This document shows positions 15,101 through 25,642 of a stretch of 64,000 nt of DNA, piece by piece. The notes beneath the pieces are model-generated. The model was not told the DNA's origin. It saw only the letters and a list, made by a program, of their open reading frames with translations, and searched no databases. The stretch's first letter is position 1. Every line of letters begins with the position of its first letter. Both the position numbers and the translations under genes were made by a program. The DNA is from Antedon mediterranea (Eukaryota; Echinodermata; Crinoidea; Comatulida; Antedonidae): the NCBI RefSeq assembly GCF_964355755.1, contig NC_092673.1, positions 6,453,001 through 6,517,000 of the forward strand. The letters are read 5' to 3'.

Positions 15101-16159
15101 CGCCTAGTGGAAAACAGTCTTTATGAAACTTGAAGTTCAGGATAAAACTGGGTAATTAAATTGGATTTTTAATGGTTCTCGGTCTGGATTTAGCAGGCTT
15201 GAACAGAGACTGGTAATTTGGGACTGATATAATATATAAAAGGATGATAATTCTATGCAAATCAAGTTTTTTTTGTTCAGGCCAGCTGAAATGATCTATT
15301 ATATTATCCCTTGACCAGATTAATTTTACTTGGCCCAACGGAATAGATTTTTAAAAATTGAGAAGATACAGGTTTGAAATCGCTACATCTATGTCACCAA
15401 TCGGTTATGATTAATCAATTGACGTTGGTGGCGCTTGTGAATTCACTCACTTTGTTCTGTAACATTTGCTCTTGACAATACTGGCTGGTTATGCTGAATT
15501 TTCGCAAAAATTTTGTAACCCCCCGAACTTAATCTCTCAACTTCAATGCCAGGTATACAATTAAACAATTCTTGTAAACTTGAAAAACTCAATTTGTTGT
15601 AATCTATCATGTAACCATATTCATCGTTGAAAAGTGTTGGAAAATTTGATCCGTGAATTCCATTTGTAAACGAAGCGAGAAGTTCTTTTATTTCAAATTG
15701 TAAATGCGAAGGTACCACAGGTTTGTTCACCGGTTTAACTTGTTTCGGTTTACTGTCATAACTTGAATTTTGTCTTGTGCTAAAACTTGAGTTATTATAC
15801 ACTGGTACGGGCCTTCTGCTGGGGTTTTTTGGCGGTGCAGTAATTTTAGAAGTTCCGCCACGCTTTCTTGTGTCAATTTTCTGCCTCATCACCATTTTCT
15901 GTATGTGTCGAGTTGTGTCGTCACATATGCCCATAACTTTCATCTGACCACGATCCCATACAGGTTTTACAACGTCCTTCATGTCTCGAAATAGTTCACT
16001 CGCACTGTCATAGCCTAACTTCTGGTACGGCAACCTGTAGCCCATTACCGCCTGAAAATCCTCCTCAACTTGCCTGACAGTTAGGCCCAAAGGTGCTGAA
16101 ATGAGTAGGGCTCGCACTAACTTCTTAACATCCTCTTTTAATGCCGCTTTATCAGTCAT
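115..16159 (-). CDS. TDRD5: Tudor domain-containing protein 5-like (LOTUS x4 + Tudor), 21 coding exons
   Basis: Seen: an ATG at 16159 opens a 236-residue exon. Splicing 21 exons with GT-AG sites and compatible phases gives one 1285-aa frame ending at TGA 117-115. LOTUS/OST-HTH modules lie at about residues 5-78, 152-220 and 266-337, with a fourth LOTUS-like stretch at 363-441. An extended Tudor domain follows at about 470-640, with core NWHRAII then VKYVDYGTV and the later DTSTEEDIHINDVL stretch. The C-terminal 300 residues are rich in Pro, Asn, Gln and Tyr, with repeats of the type PNVRPNMQ. Family knowledge: TDRD5 is a germ-granule protein of the piRNA pathway; LOTUS domains bind Vasa-type helicases or RNA, and Tudor binds dimethylarginine. 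The order of domains and the Tudor exons fit TDRD5 rather than TDRD7, which has three Tudors. Odd points: a fourth LOTUS-like module, where vertebrate TDRD5 is usually annotated with three, and a longer C-terminus. The 3' UTR runs past the left edge. Germline expression is inferred. Confidence 0.93.
1459..1515. repeat. 24-bp direct duplication in TDRD5 intron 20
   Basis: A 24-bp sequence beginning CATCAGCTTAAGTAGGCATA occurs at 1459-1482 and again at 1492-1515, a 33-bp period. It lies just downstream, in transcript sense, of the exon 20 donor and includes the read-through stop. No function is evident. Confidence 0.7.
2391..2505. mobile_element. MITE family A, copy 1 (TDRD5 intron)
   Basis: Terminal motif GTCTACACTATCAAACTT, then the internal signature TGTGATGTGCC, an ATGATGATGTCAT core and the inverse TTTGGGCACATCAC arm, ending near AACTAGTTTGATG. 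The same layout recurs at six other places in the window. Short and non-coding, so a non-autonomous DNA element is inferred. Confidence 0.7.
2787..3996. mobile_element. Probable DNA-transposon remnant with CAGGGATGTCACCA ends
   Basis: The left end reads CAGGGATGTCACCA (from about 2787) and the right end TGGTGACATCCCTA (to about 3996), which are inverted repeats. Sub-terminal GGTCGGC and GCCGACC motifs lie at both ends. The CAGGG terminus resembles hAT elements, but no clear 8-bp target duplication is visible and no transposase frame survives. It sits in intron 18 of the TDRD5-like gene. Confidence 0.5.
2829..2873. repeat. G16 / C12 homopolymer tracts
   Basis: A run of 16 G (2829-2844) is followed by CGGGG and a run of 12 C (2858-2869) then GGGG. 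Such runs can form quadruplex or hairpin structures and are also prone to assembly error, so the exact lengths should be treated with caution. Confidence 0.75.
5806..5873. repeat. Four tandem 17-bp units containing AGGTCA
   Basis: The unit GCTGAACCAGGTCAAAG starts at 5806, 5823, 5840 and 5857 without interruption, inside a TDRD5 intron. Each unit contains the AGGTCA half-site bound by many nuclear receptors. Whether this matters is unknown; it may simply be a minisatellite. Confidence 0.85.
8232..8398. mobile_element. MITE family C, copy 1
   Basis: Left half contains AATTGGGAACATTTGTAGTC and AAAGATTCGTT. The right half ends with CCCAATCGAATACGAC, the inverse of the GTCGTATTCGATTGGG end of the copy at 16598-16804. 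It lies between exons 12 and 13 of the TDRD5-like gene. Non-coding. Confidence 0.55.
9320..9460. mobile_element. MITE family A, copy 2, abutting a splice donor
   Basis: Ends are CCGTCCACACTATCACATTT and GATAATATAGACACAGCTTAA, with the family's GTGATGTGCCC and GATGATGTCA interior. Its right end touches the GTAGGC donor (minus strand, 9466-9461) of TDRD5 exon 11, so intron 11 begins six bases before the element. Confidence 0.75.
12277..12320. mobile_element. MITE family A, solo end
   Basis: Only one arm is present, reading TTTTTGTCACATAAAGTTTG followed by ATAGTGTAAACAGGGCTTTAG. It matches the right end of full family A copies and lies in a TDRD5 intron. Confidence 0.6.
13481..13782. mobile_element. 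MITE family D, decayed copy
   Basis: The left end reads GCACTTGCCAATTGTATGAC then CCACTATACGACCCCGAGAG and GGTGCGTCAT, matching the intact copy at 21297-21631. The interior keeps GTGCGTCA-type motifs. The right end (GGACAAATGCATAAAGTTGAC) is degraded. It lies in a TDRD5 intron between exons 3 and 4. Confidence 0.65.
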
Positions 16160-16422
16160 GATTCTGATATGTTCGTCTTAGAATTGTGATTTAAAAAAAT
16201 GAAAATTACGCTACGATTAAAGGATGTTTATAACAAATCTTGTGAGAAACATTTCAAGAAGCACATGTAAAATTGTCACACGGATTCTTTTTTATAATCA
16301 TAAAAAAGGTTATGACGATACGGTCGAGTGCACACCAGGTCAGGCACGTGTTTTTATAGAGGGCGACATAGTCATTTTCTATTATATCGAAGAGAATCCG
16401 TCCAATTGCACTCTTGATTTGA

Positions 16423-16933
16423 GGCCCATTTACACTAGGATGATAACTATCGACGATATTATGATTATTCCTACATAAAACAAAAGATATCTTAAAGGTT
16501 TTCGTTCTAGGATAATCATCTATGCTGCCTTTGATGAAATATTTTCACATGTCCAATCAAATGAGGTCATGATTAGTGAGAGCAATAATATTTGTCATTG
16601 TCGTATTCGATTGGGAACTTTCGTTGTCAACGTAAAGATTCGTTGAGTACTTTTTGTATTCGAATTGTAAATTTGTGCTCAACAGAAAGTCATTCGAATA
16701 GAAAACGTTGACAACGGAAGCTTTTTCGTTAAGAACAATCGCAACGCTCAAAATACTCCGTTAAAGAAGTACTCAACGGAAAAACTACTCAACGAATACG
16801 ACAATTGTGATAATACAATGATAATTGTTCTTAATATTGATCATGACATCATTTGATTGGGTTTAAAAAAAAGACTTTTTTCTAATTTCTTTTATTTCAT
16901 GTTTTTATCGTTATCATCCTAGTGTCCATGGGC
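16423..16933. mobile_element. MITE family B, copy 1, interrupted by a family C element
   Basis: Left end GGCCCATTTACACTAGGATG and right end CATCCTAGTGTCCATGGGC are inverted repeats shared with copies at 19835-20098 and 38613-38975. The interior is interrupted at about 16598-16804 by a second inverted-repeat element, which makes this copy longer than the second one. Confidence 0.75.
16598..16804. mobile_element. MITE family C, copy 2, nested in family B
   Basis: Starts GTCATTGTCGTATTCGATTG and ends CTCAACGAATACGACAATTG, with paired internal motifs GTTGTCAACGTAAAG and GAAAACGTTGACAACGG. It lies wholly inside a family B element and so was inserted after it. Confidence 0.65.
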
Positions 16934-17644
16934 ATCTATTTAAATGTATATAATTTGACTGTCCACTCGATATTTATTTGTTGTAACAGTATGGTATCCA
17001 GTTTATTTGCTGATGGGCAGTTTTCCAAAAACAAAAGATTATATTTATTATTACAAATCCTCTGCCTATAGTTAGAAACAATAGAGGGTATGTACTGTAA
17101 CAAAAGCCGAACTGACTGAGAAATAAACAATTCAATACCATTGATGTTTAAATTACTTTAATGTTCACTTTTAAGTATCTTAAAAAAAAACAAAAATTAA
17201 AAACAAAAAGGTGTTGAAATGTCCAAGTGATAGAATCATGTGAAAATGTCCAAAGTTAAATTAACAAAATTTATGTAAATAATAATTTGCACAACTTTTA
17301 AGTCGATATGCAATACAATTATTTTATCTATTCTCTAAAAAACAAAAATGTGTTATAAATTTCATCTATAAATATGTGTAAAAATATACCACCAATTATG
17401 AGTAATAGTTTTGACATATAATATTAGTCACTCAGTTTGTTTATAGCCCAATAAAGTTAATAATTAACATTTGTTTACTAACAATGATTACTTAAACACT
17501 CAAAAGTAAACAAATATTAGTCATGTTTACACATGGCAAGAAAAGTACTTTCCTCATTATTTTGTTATTATGTTAAAGGCACAATTAGAGGGTGTACGAA
17601 TGTGTTAAGATTCTACTGTCAACAAAATAAAAAAAAAGAAATGG

Positions 17645-17750
17645 CTAAAGCTTGGTTCCCACTAGGATGCAATTGAAATGCAAGGAAGTTGACCAATCAC
17701 AGGCCTCAGTTTGGAAAATACATGACATCATAGTGGGAACCAAGCTTTAG
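17645..17750. mobile_element. 106-bp foldback element with perfect 20-bp arms
   Basis: The arm CTAAAGCTTGGTTCCCACTA (17645-17664) has its exact inverse TAGTGGGAACCAAGCTTTAG at 17731-17750. The 66-bp centre is non-coding. Perfect arms suggest a young insertion of a very small non-autonomous DNA element. Confidence 0.85.
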
Positions 17751-17803
17751 TGTTAATATTGCTGTGCTTTGTTATATAATTCAAACAAAAATGTGTTATA
17801 AGT

Positions 17804-17925
17804 TTAAGCTCTGTCTACATATCAAACTAGTTTGACAATGTGCCCAAATATGGTAGTGATATGACATCATCATGTCCACATCACATTTTTTGTCACATAA
17901 AGTTTGATAGTGTAGACAGCTTTAG
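17804..17925. mobile_element. MITE family A, copy 4
   Basis: Starts TTAAGCTCTGTCTACATATC and ends AGTTTGATAGTGTAGACAGC, with the interior motifs TGTGCCCAAATATGGTAGTG and GACATCATCATGTCC. It lies downstream of the ZIP7-like gene. Confidence 0.8.
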
Positions 17926-18251
17926 TTTTCCAATTCTCATGGTAGGCCTAAACATTCAATGTGACCACCTTAAATATATGCTAATGTGTGAACACCTGGA
18001 TCTGTATTTAAAGATTCATTGCGAAAAAAAGCTACATAGTTTGTACAGTGTTTTCTTGTTTTTTTAAAAAATCCAGTGCCATCATTTGAATTGAAGCAGT
18101 TCTAATATTTATGTGCTGTAGGTAAATTCAATATTTCAATACATATTCGAAGATAGCAAACTTAAATGTTGCCGATGCGTCAGAAAGGTATGTATTATTT
18201 TAATGGTAACCAAGGTTACATGAATTACAGTAAACTACACTATACACAAAC

Positions 18252-21200
18252 TCATTCAAATTCTGCTATAAGAATCATAAGGGCGATTCCGGTTAAAATA
18301 GCTACAATTTCCATGATTGAGCGCAAAATTGTTGACTCTTCTTCTAGCAATTCCGGAATGACTGAGACGGTAGCTATGTAAATGAAACCCCCGGCTGTGA
18401 ATGGTAGAATCCATAATGTTCCTGCGTCGCCTGCTCCTTCAGCAAGTAGTCCGCAGACGCATCCTGCGAGAGCTCCGACAGCTGTTACAAGCTGTAGCAT
18501 CATAGCCTGTGAAGAATAAAGAATACAAATTGAAGTTAAAAACAATTTAATTCAGGTACATTTTGTACTTCTATGTTGGGCAATTTTAATGTAATCTTAG
18601 GTTGCATTCAGATGCGAATGACCAACTGTGTATGGGCTAAAAGTTGTATGCTACTCCATAATAAATATTGCAAAAATCATTCAAGTCATGGATGCATTTA
18701 CAGTGTTTCTCAATAGGGTCCTTTCAGTGTCATAGGTATTATAAAATTACTCCATTGCATAGAGTTCACTGCCTAGATAATTTGCAATAATCGTTAGCTA
18801 CAATACAGGTATGTACATGTTTAACCACCTCCTTATTGTATGTGTTAAACGTGTTATCATTTTAAATCTAGGGTTAGTAGCCATTATTTGGAAATAATAG
18901 CAGAATTTCTGAACTGTTATTACTAGGAAAAAAAAAGGAAATGTTTACAACACAACATTATCACTTTCAGGTAGTTGCTTACGATAGGTAGGCTACATGT
19001 ACAAAAAATGATGCATGGTCCAGACTGAGTTGGCATAAACTTAAATAATAAATCTGCTTACCTTTCTTTTAGTGCATCCTGATTGGACGAGAATTGCGAA
19101 ATCGCCTATTTCATGCGGTACTTCATGTAGAAGGATTGTTAGTGTGGTTACTATGCCAACATTAGTACTGATCAAGAACGACGCACCAATCGCGAGACCA
19201 TCTGTGAAATTATGAGTGCAATCCGCGGCCAGGTTGAGATAGCCGGACACTTTGATTTCCACTTCTGGGGTTTCTTCTTCTAAAAACAAAAGAATGATAT
19301 TGATAAAAAAATATACTAAATAATAACTGTATTACATTTCTAGCTACCGGTAGTTGTCATTGTTACAGTTAAGCTCTGTCTACACTATCAAACTAGTTTG
19401 ACAAAAAAATGTGATGTGCCCAAATATGGTACTGATATGACATCATCATGTCCATACAGTATATGGGCACATCACATTTTTGTCACATAAAGTTTGATAG
19501 CGTAGACAGAGCTTAAAGTTAATAAGGCCACAGTTGCAATTAACCAACCATCCCTAATGACCTATTAATAGTCAAGTTATTCCAGGTCGCCACCCATCCC
19601 TCTCAACTTCTCCTGATTTCGCAAATCCTTTCTACATAACAAGTTAACCATAGAAACATAAAAAAAAACCATTAAAACAATAACAAAATTGCAAAAGAGT
19701 AAAAAAGGTATAACAAATTTATTCAAAAACAAAAATAAATTTAAAGTTAAATCCAGGCCATGGAAAGCTAATAATAGCATGGAGGCGGGCTTCACTGTCA
19801 ACTTCTTCAGCAGCAGCAATTTGAATAGGTTAAAGGCCCATTTACACTAGGACGATAACGATCAACGATAAAGAGATACAGTAAGCATGCATTTTTCATA
19901 CATAAAATAAAAGTTTTCATTCTAGAACTAAAGGATTTATGCTGTCTTTGATAAAAATATTATTTTTTTAAACCCAATCAAATGACGTCATGATAAATAA
20001 AAACAATAAAATATTACAATATTAGTGCTCTTAACTATTCTTTTTTTTTTGTATGAACAATTAATCGGCGTTCATTATCGTCCTAGTTTAAATGGGCCTT
20101 AAGCGTGTTTATATTCAACATATTGAATTGAGCACAACCCTGGATCCTTTCCTGGCTTTAGTTATTTTTTGGACCAATTAACTGCTGTTGCTGTATCAAA
20201 ATATTATCGTCACCAAGCATGCATGCAAAAACCAAAATAACAATGTGCTTTGACACAATACAATTTATTAATCAACAACATACAGTGACATAATAGACTA
20301 AATGTGGCCTTTGTTTTGGGTCTATTGTGTATTCTGTTGGTGTAATTTCAGTGTTTATATATTTGGTTGAAGTGTTAAAAATCAATTTAGATTTCTCGGA
20401 ATCTGTCTACTTTTCATAATTATCGTGAGAACTTACAAATAGTTACGGTACGGTAAACACATTGGAATTGGCTGTGATTTTAGGAAGGCTTTTTGGGAGT
20501 TACAGCACTTTAAATTGGAGTTTGATTTGATTTTAAAAAGAACAAAACAGAGAGAAGATATAAATGGAAACACAATTAAAAAGTTAAGAAAAAATTATTT
20601 AATGCCTGAACCAAATTAATCCTGGTTATCCTTAACCAGATGTACAGTATTTTCAATGGGCTCCAAACGTCCAGAGAAATTATTGAGTTATTATGAATAA
20701 TTATATCATATGTATGGTTAAAAAGCTTGATTCATAATTAAAATAAATGACAATATATTATAAAGTTAAAAATTTTTCAAATAATAAATCGGGATTTCAT
20801 CGAGAGCTATAGACGATGACTTGAATAAAAGAATATAAAACTTTACAATTTTTTTTATCATCAGTTCAGCGTATGTTGGTGTTGAGTGGGTTGGTATTAT
20901 AATTCATTACAGTAGTATATTAACAAGGGTAGAGTAGGTATCACAAAGGGTTAAAAAACAACCACCAACAAACGCCCAAAACACTTGCGTTTTGCTACTT
21001 CCGCTTCTTTCTTCGATTTGCTTTTTACAAGCCCTTTCAAACCTGAAGAATATTCAACACTACATTGTAGTACTGCAATTTGATCATGGAATTGTAAATA
21101 AATCAGTTTTACTTTTAATAATAAATTATTTGATAATAACTGTAATAATATGACCAGGGGTCTGGGTATGAAATTTAGCGGTGGGATTATAATTGGATTC

Positions 21201-22515
21201 CAAAATCAGAAGTCCAAATTTAGACTAGAAAATAGAAGATGGCATTAATTGTACATACTTGATTATACTTGCTCATGCGTTGTACGATGGTAGTAATGCA
21301 CTTGTCAATTGTATGACTCACTATACGACCCCCGGGAGAGGTGCGTCATGGGTGCGTCATTTACAAATAATTACTGACGCAGGGGTGCGTCAAAAAACCT
21401 ATATGGTACGTCACATCAATGAACAAGGTATGTCCGTCACTTTACCACCCACCATATCATAAACAACATGGTCACAGTGCGTCAAAATGGGTGCGTCATG
21501 GTCACCTAAAGGTAAGTCACCTTTTTGACGCACGGGTGCGTCATGGTATTCAAAAGTATGACGCACATCGGACAAATGACGCACCTCTCCCGGGGGTCGT
21601 ATAGTGGGTCATACAATTGACAAGTGCATAATAAAACTTACTTTTTGTTACTCCTTTTTTCTCTTTTTTGTCCTCCTCATCTTTCGATACCTCTTCTTTT
21701 GATTCATCTTTCTTTGACTTGTTCAGATCTTTTTTAACTGGTGGAGAACCATGGGAATGACCGTGACCACCTTTGACTAACCGGACAAACTTCTCAACGA
21801 CCAGGAAAGCAACAATGCCGCCAAGGACCCAAAGACCTACGGACATGTCATGCGCATGGCCCTCTGAATCATGCGAATGTTCATGATGGCTGTGTCCATG
21901 ATCATCGCCACCATGACTATGTGGATTGACGGCGTGTGGAATGAGGTGCAGAAAAGCATCTCCGAGAAGACCTCCAGAAGCAAAGGCAAGCAGCACTTTC
22001 AGAAGAGGTCCTTGTGCGTTGCTCTGGTCCAGTGGAATCACAAAGAGTATGGCAAATGGTGCAGCACTTATCAAGACAGTAGCGCCGATAGCCTGCCACC
22101 ACATTGTGGCAGTGTCTCTATCTGGTTTTCTTGGTTCCTCTTCATGGTGATGGTGTTCTTCTGGGTCATGCTTAATGGCTGGCTCTGATTGTTGTGTAGG
22201 TGGTTCAGCAATTGGAGGGGGAGCATTAGCTTCTTTTGAATATCTATTTTTTGTTGCTTGTTTGGGGTCTGCATCATGCCCATGTCCGCCGTGTCCACCG
22301 TGACTGTGCCCACCGTGACTGTGACCGTGGCCTTCGCCATGGCTGTGAGCATGCCCGCCTCCGTGGCTGTGAGCGTGCCCGCCTCCGTGGCTGTGAGCGT
22401 GTACGCCGTGGCCTCCGTGAGAATGACCATGGCCTAGCACAAAACTAGCAACGCAAAGTCCAATAAAAACAAAACTGACGAACCGAACGGTAGATAAATT
22501 ACCAACAGACGGCAT
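18252..22515 (-). CDS. SLC39A7: Zinc transporter ZIP7-like (SLC39A7/KE4), three coding exons, 448 aa
   Basis: Exons 22515-21642, 19279-19062 and 18506-18252 join in phase (GTAAGT and GTAAGC donors) to give 448 aa, close to vertebrate ZIP7. Seen: an N-terminal signal-like hydrophobic stretch (residues 1-28), then a luminal His/Gly-rich tract of HSHGG-type repeats, a transmembrane helix after TATMWWQ, a helix with [11 protein letters not shown], a second His-rich loop, a Lys/Glu-rich loop, HNFTDG, and the LIV-1 signature HEVPHEIGD in exon 2. The last exon encodes the final hydrophobic helices. Family knowledge: ZIP7 releases zinc from the ER/Golgi to the cytosol and is gated by CK2 phosphorylation. 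The HEVPHEIGD metal-site residues are intact. Intron 1 begins five bases from a family D MITE. ER localisation and direction of transport are inferred from the family. Confidence 0.95.
19369..19516. mobile_element. MITE family A, copy 5, best preserved
   Basis: Begins TTAAGCTCTGTCTACACTAT and ends GATAGCGTAGACAGAGCTTA plus A, near-perfect inverted repeats. The interior carries GTGATGTGCCCAAATATGGT and the inverse GGGCACATCAC. It lies in intron 1 of the ZIP7-like gene and serves as the reference copy. Confidence 0.88.
19835..20098. mobile_element. MITE family B, copy 2
   Basis: Starts GGCCCATTTACACTAGGACG and ends CGTCCTAGTTTAAATGGGCC. The interior has ATGACGTCAT at 19982-19991. TTAA-like bases flank both sides, so the target duplication could be TA or TTAA and cannot be fixed. 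It lies in intron 1 of the ZIP7-like gene. Confidence 0.8.
21297..21631. mobile_element. MITE family D, intact copy with arms over 50 bp
   Basis: The left arm starts GCACTTGTCAATTGTATGAC and continues through CTATACGACCCCCGGGAGAG. The right arm is its inverse, ending GTCATACAATTGACAAGTGC. The interior is a series of GTGCGTCA / TGACGCAC motifs. It ends about five bases from the GTAAGT donor of ZIP7 exon 1, and an unspliced read of that exon runs into it. Confidence 0.85.
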
Positions 22516-25500
22516 TTTAATATGAACTGGTTGTTTAAATTCCTAGTTAATTAATAATCCTGTCAACACCCAATTTGTTATTTCAACAAGAGCCCTCGAT
22601 CAATCACTCACTCTCTCGGCACAAAAAAGTGGTAAATACACGTGGCATGAAATAGAGGGCGGCAGACAGGATTTTAAATCAATCATACGTGTTTCAAAAC
22701 GACTTACCGGTTTACCGTATTATGTATTACTGTACAGTATTATGTTTTGAAAAGTTAGTTAGCCCAACTGGTAAAAAGTATGTAGCCTATGATCTTTCAC
22801 ATGAATTTTCGCGGATATAGTACCAGTATGTCTCAATCACTGGAGGCCGTTTTGGAATCATAATTTGTTTGACCTATCTATCTATTTCCTTGTAAATTAA
22901 ATGCCTTTTTAATATTAATTATATTTTCACTAATTTCATTCAATCTCGATATTATCTCAAATAACTTGAAAAACTTATATATCTCAGTGTATTGCTAGGA
23001 TCACAAACAAGGCAGTGAGCATGAGTATTGGTTCCCTATGTTTAGACACAACTAATGTCATGCGGATGCAACCGAAGAGCTCAGTTACAAAGTAAAGTAG
23101 GACACTACAGCACTTTATCCAACAATTGTTAAATGTAGTGCGTTAACATAATTTTCTTTAAATATAATGTATGTCACTTAAAAATTGCAAGAATGCATGC
23201 ATTAAAAAAATAATCACAAATATTCACGTGTTACTTGCATGTGGCAAGCAAAGAGGGAGAACATGTCTTTTATAATTGATATTGTTTTTAATAATACAAG
23301 AACATATACAAATTATGTGTGTCGAATGTTTTTAGAGAAAAGAGAGAATATATAACGTAAATAAAATAAAAGAAAAAAAACACAGTAGGCTATTCAATTT
23401 AAAGAAATTGTTGTATTATTTAAAGAAAAATATCGTTCAAATTAATTATCATAAACAATTGCGTGATTCATATCGTCAGTTTAATTTTCGAGTAGGCTAT
23501 AAAACCAATAATGACATGCGAAAACGTAAGACAGGTTAAATATACATTTTCTAGTTTGTGGAAAATGATAATTAATAAAGTAAAGTAAAAGTCATAAAAA
23601 AGTAGAAAATATGGATCTTTTACTTACTTATGCATGATTTGATTTGACCTTATACATTGTTTTATTGGGTTAGAAACTTAATTGTTCCCCTTTTGGCTAC
23701 TAGATTGAACACACTCTCTAAACCTCATTGACTTATCATCTCCTACACTTACCTATTTTAATGTATTTTGTATTACCAACACTCAGGCTATAGTACAATG
23801 GAGCTGTTTTAACATTATCATTATCATCGAAGAGCAGAGGCCGGATTTATCGAACTTGCTTAGAATAAAAGAAATCGTCTTATGCTAACAACTATAGCAG
23901 TTTCACGAATAAGCCTATATTGCTTTGGCGGTTCTTACTATTTTAGTTAAGCAACAATATAAGACAATAAAATACCAACTCAGAAAACTTTTGTAAACTA
24001 AAATAAAACAAGTAGGGTTCTCTTCCCTGGTATATCATTATCTTTCTTTTCTCACTCTAAATGTGGTTGGAGAAAAAATGTAACTAGCTAACACCATACA
24101 TTCTCATTGCTACCATTTCCATACCGATCCGAGTATTTTCATTTAAGTTTCGAGGCAAATGTTATTTTATTAGAGTTATTAGAGTATTTCTTTTTAATAT
24201 ATTATTTTCTTTCTAAAGCCAAATATAAATTAATATTGTTCTTCTCTTGTAGATTTTCTTTAAATAACTAGAAACACAAATTCACAGAGATTCATACGGA
24301 AATTGTGCACGTTTTTGTTTATTAAAAGATTCACATTTATTGTATTGGCACATTATTAAAATAGGCATAAGATTAAAACTAGGTCCAGGGCCTAGACTAG
24401 GGCTACTTACTTCTATTAAAGAAAGCATAGGGACCGAGTGATTTTTATTCGGAATCGGAAGAATTACCGAGAAAGGGTCAAACCTAGCCCTTCCTAAAAT
24501 TGAGATCCTGCCGTTTCCTCTCCTGTTTTTTGCCATATTTATTATGTATTCCACTGTTAGCAGGTACATGTTAGGACATTTTGGTAGACTAAGCCCTTTT
24601 TGACAATTTAAAAATGAAACACTAGTAGGCCTACTTATTTTTTTTAGCATAGGCCTACTGATAAAATGATAGATGGAATTTCGAATACTGTATCCTGGCA
24701 ACCATGGAACATTTCGACCGCGTATATAGAACAAAAAGATGCATTTCGAACATGTGAACGCACACGCGCTCAAAATCATCTATATAAGCAGCGCATCGAT
24801 CACCTAAAAATCGACAACAACTTGAGATTTCTCTCTCTACCAGTTGTTTTTAACGTGCTGTATAGTATTCACATAACGTATTGCTAAGCAAGTTTCGAAT
24901 TCGAAAACATTCACACGAAGAAGAAGGGTAGGCCTAACTAGGCCTCCTAGTAGGCAGGCTTTTTAATGTTTTTAGGACTTTCTAAAAAACAAAGAGTTTG
25001 TTTTACCAATAATACATAGGCCTAGGCTAGGCTTAGTTTAGGTAGGCCTAGACTATAGCCTAGAGGCTATAGATAGGCTAGGCTACTCTAGCCTCTAGGC
25101 CTTAAATAAACTAACCTAAGGCTAAGCCTTTTATTTTAGTTTTAGTTAGACCATATCCTTTTCATTTAGGACCTACCTACTAGGCCTACCTAGGCTGAAC
25201 TACTACAACAATAGCCTAGTTACCATAAGCTAGCTAAATGCTACTTCTATTAAAATAGGTAGGCATTTACAGTAAGCTATGGCCGTAGGGCCTAGACTAC
25301 AGTAACTCTTTGAGTCTTGGTTCTCCCTGTAGTAGTAGTAGTAAGCCTCTAGGCCTAGTAGTAGTAGTAGTATCAGTACTAGTAGGTAGACAGCTTACGT
25401 AAGTTCTAACTAAGTACCACACACAAGACTAGCTTTAGTTGTAGACCTACCAAGCTAGCAGAGGAGCTTATTCTTGCAGTTGTGCTAAACAGCGCATAGC

Positions 25501-25642
25501 GACTATTTTGTATTTTGCGCTATATTAATTTAAAACCATTATTAAACCATTAACTATTATCGGTACTACTACTACTACTACTAGCCTATTTAAATTATTA
25601 TTAAATAATTAATGTGAATTATATATTTTTTCAATTAAGTAG
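22516..25642. other. Gene-poor interval between ZIP7 and the kinase
   Basis: Holds the presumed ZIP7 promoter side and AT-rich DNA. From about 24.9 to 25.4 kb it is dense in AGGCCTA and CTAGGC motifs of no known role, with short TAG/CTA trinucleotide runs near 25330-25376 and 25567-25582. An open frame of 165 codons at 24282-24779 (minus) has no recognisable domain and is treated as chance. Confidence 0.6.

Larger units (their letters stand above)
115..16159 (-). other. TDRD5: Exon map of the TDRD5-like gene
   Basis: Coding exons in transcript order: 16159-15451, 14538-14429, 14023-13967, 13377-13230, 12638-12487, 12033-11928, 11690-11638, 11118-10925, 10706-10559, 10052-9991, 9533-9467, 8696-8613, 8114-7995, 7483-7131, 6691-6580, 5593-5514, 4884-4810, 4536-4434, 2672-2581, 1682-1546, 1010-115. 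Each boundary was read from an AG acceptor and a GT donor on the minus strand. The lengths sum to 3858 nt (1286 codons with stop). Exon 20 reads through its donor to an in-frame stop at 1499 if unspliced. The splice AGAG|GTATAC to CACAG|GTGTAG restores E-R-G-V-V-N-D-L. Exons 8-13 carry the extended Tudor domain. The introns hold only repeats: no other gene was recognised between exons. Confidence 0.88.
16160..18251. other. Intergenic region between TDRD5 and ZIP7 genes
   Basis: No gene recognised. It contains the presumptive TDRD5 promoter and 5' UTR at its left side, a nested pair of MITEs (families B and C), a perfect-arm foldback at 17645-17750, a family A MITE and, at its right side, the 3' UTR of the ZIP7-like gene. 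No obvious TATA box was identified. Confidence 0.6.

Noticed and set aside
22071-22430. 119-codon open frame in another frame across the ZIP7 His-rich region
   Set aside because: Shadow of the CAT/GGC-rich repeat codons of the real ZIP7 frame.
24282-24779. 165-codon minus-strand open frame
   Set aside because: No recognisable domain, biased AT-rich composition and overlap with AGGCCTA-rich DNA. Treated as chance.
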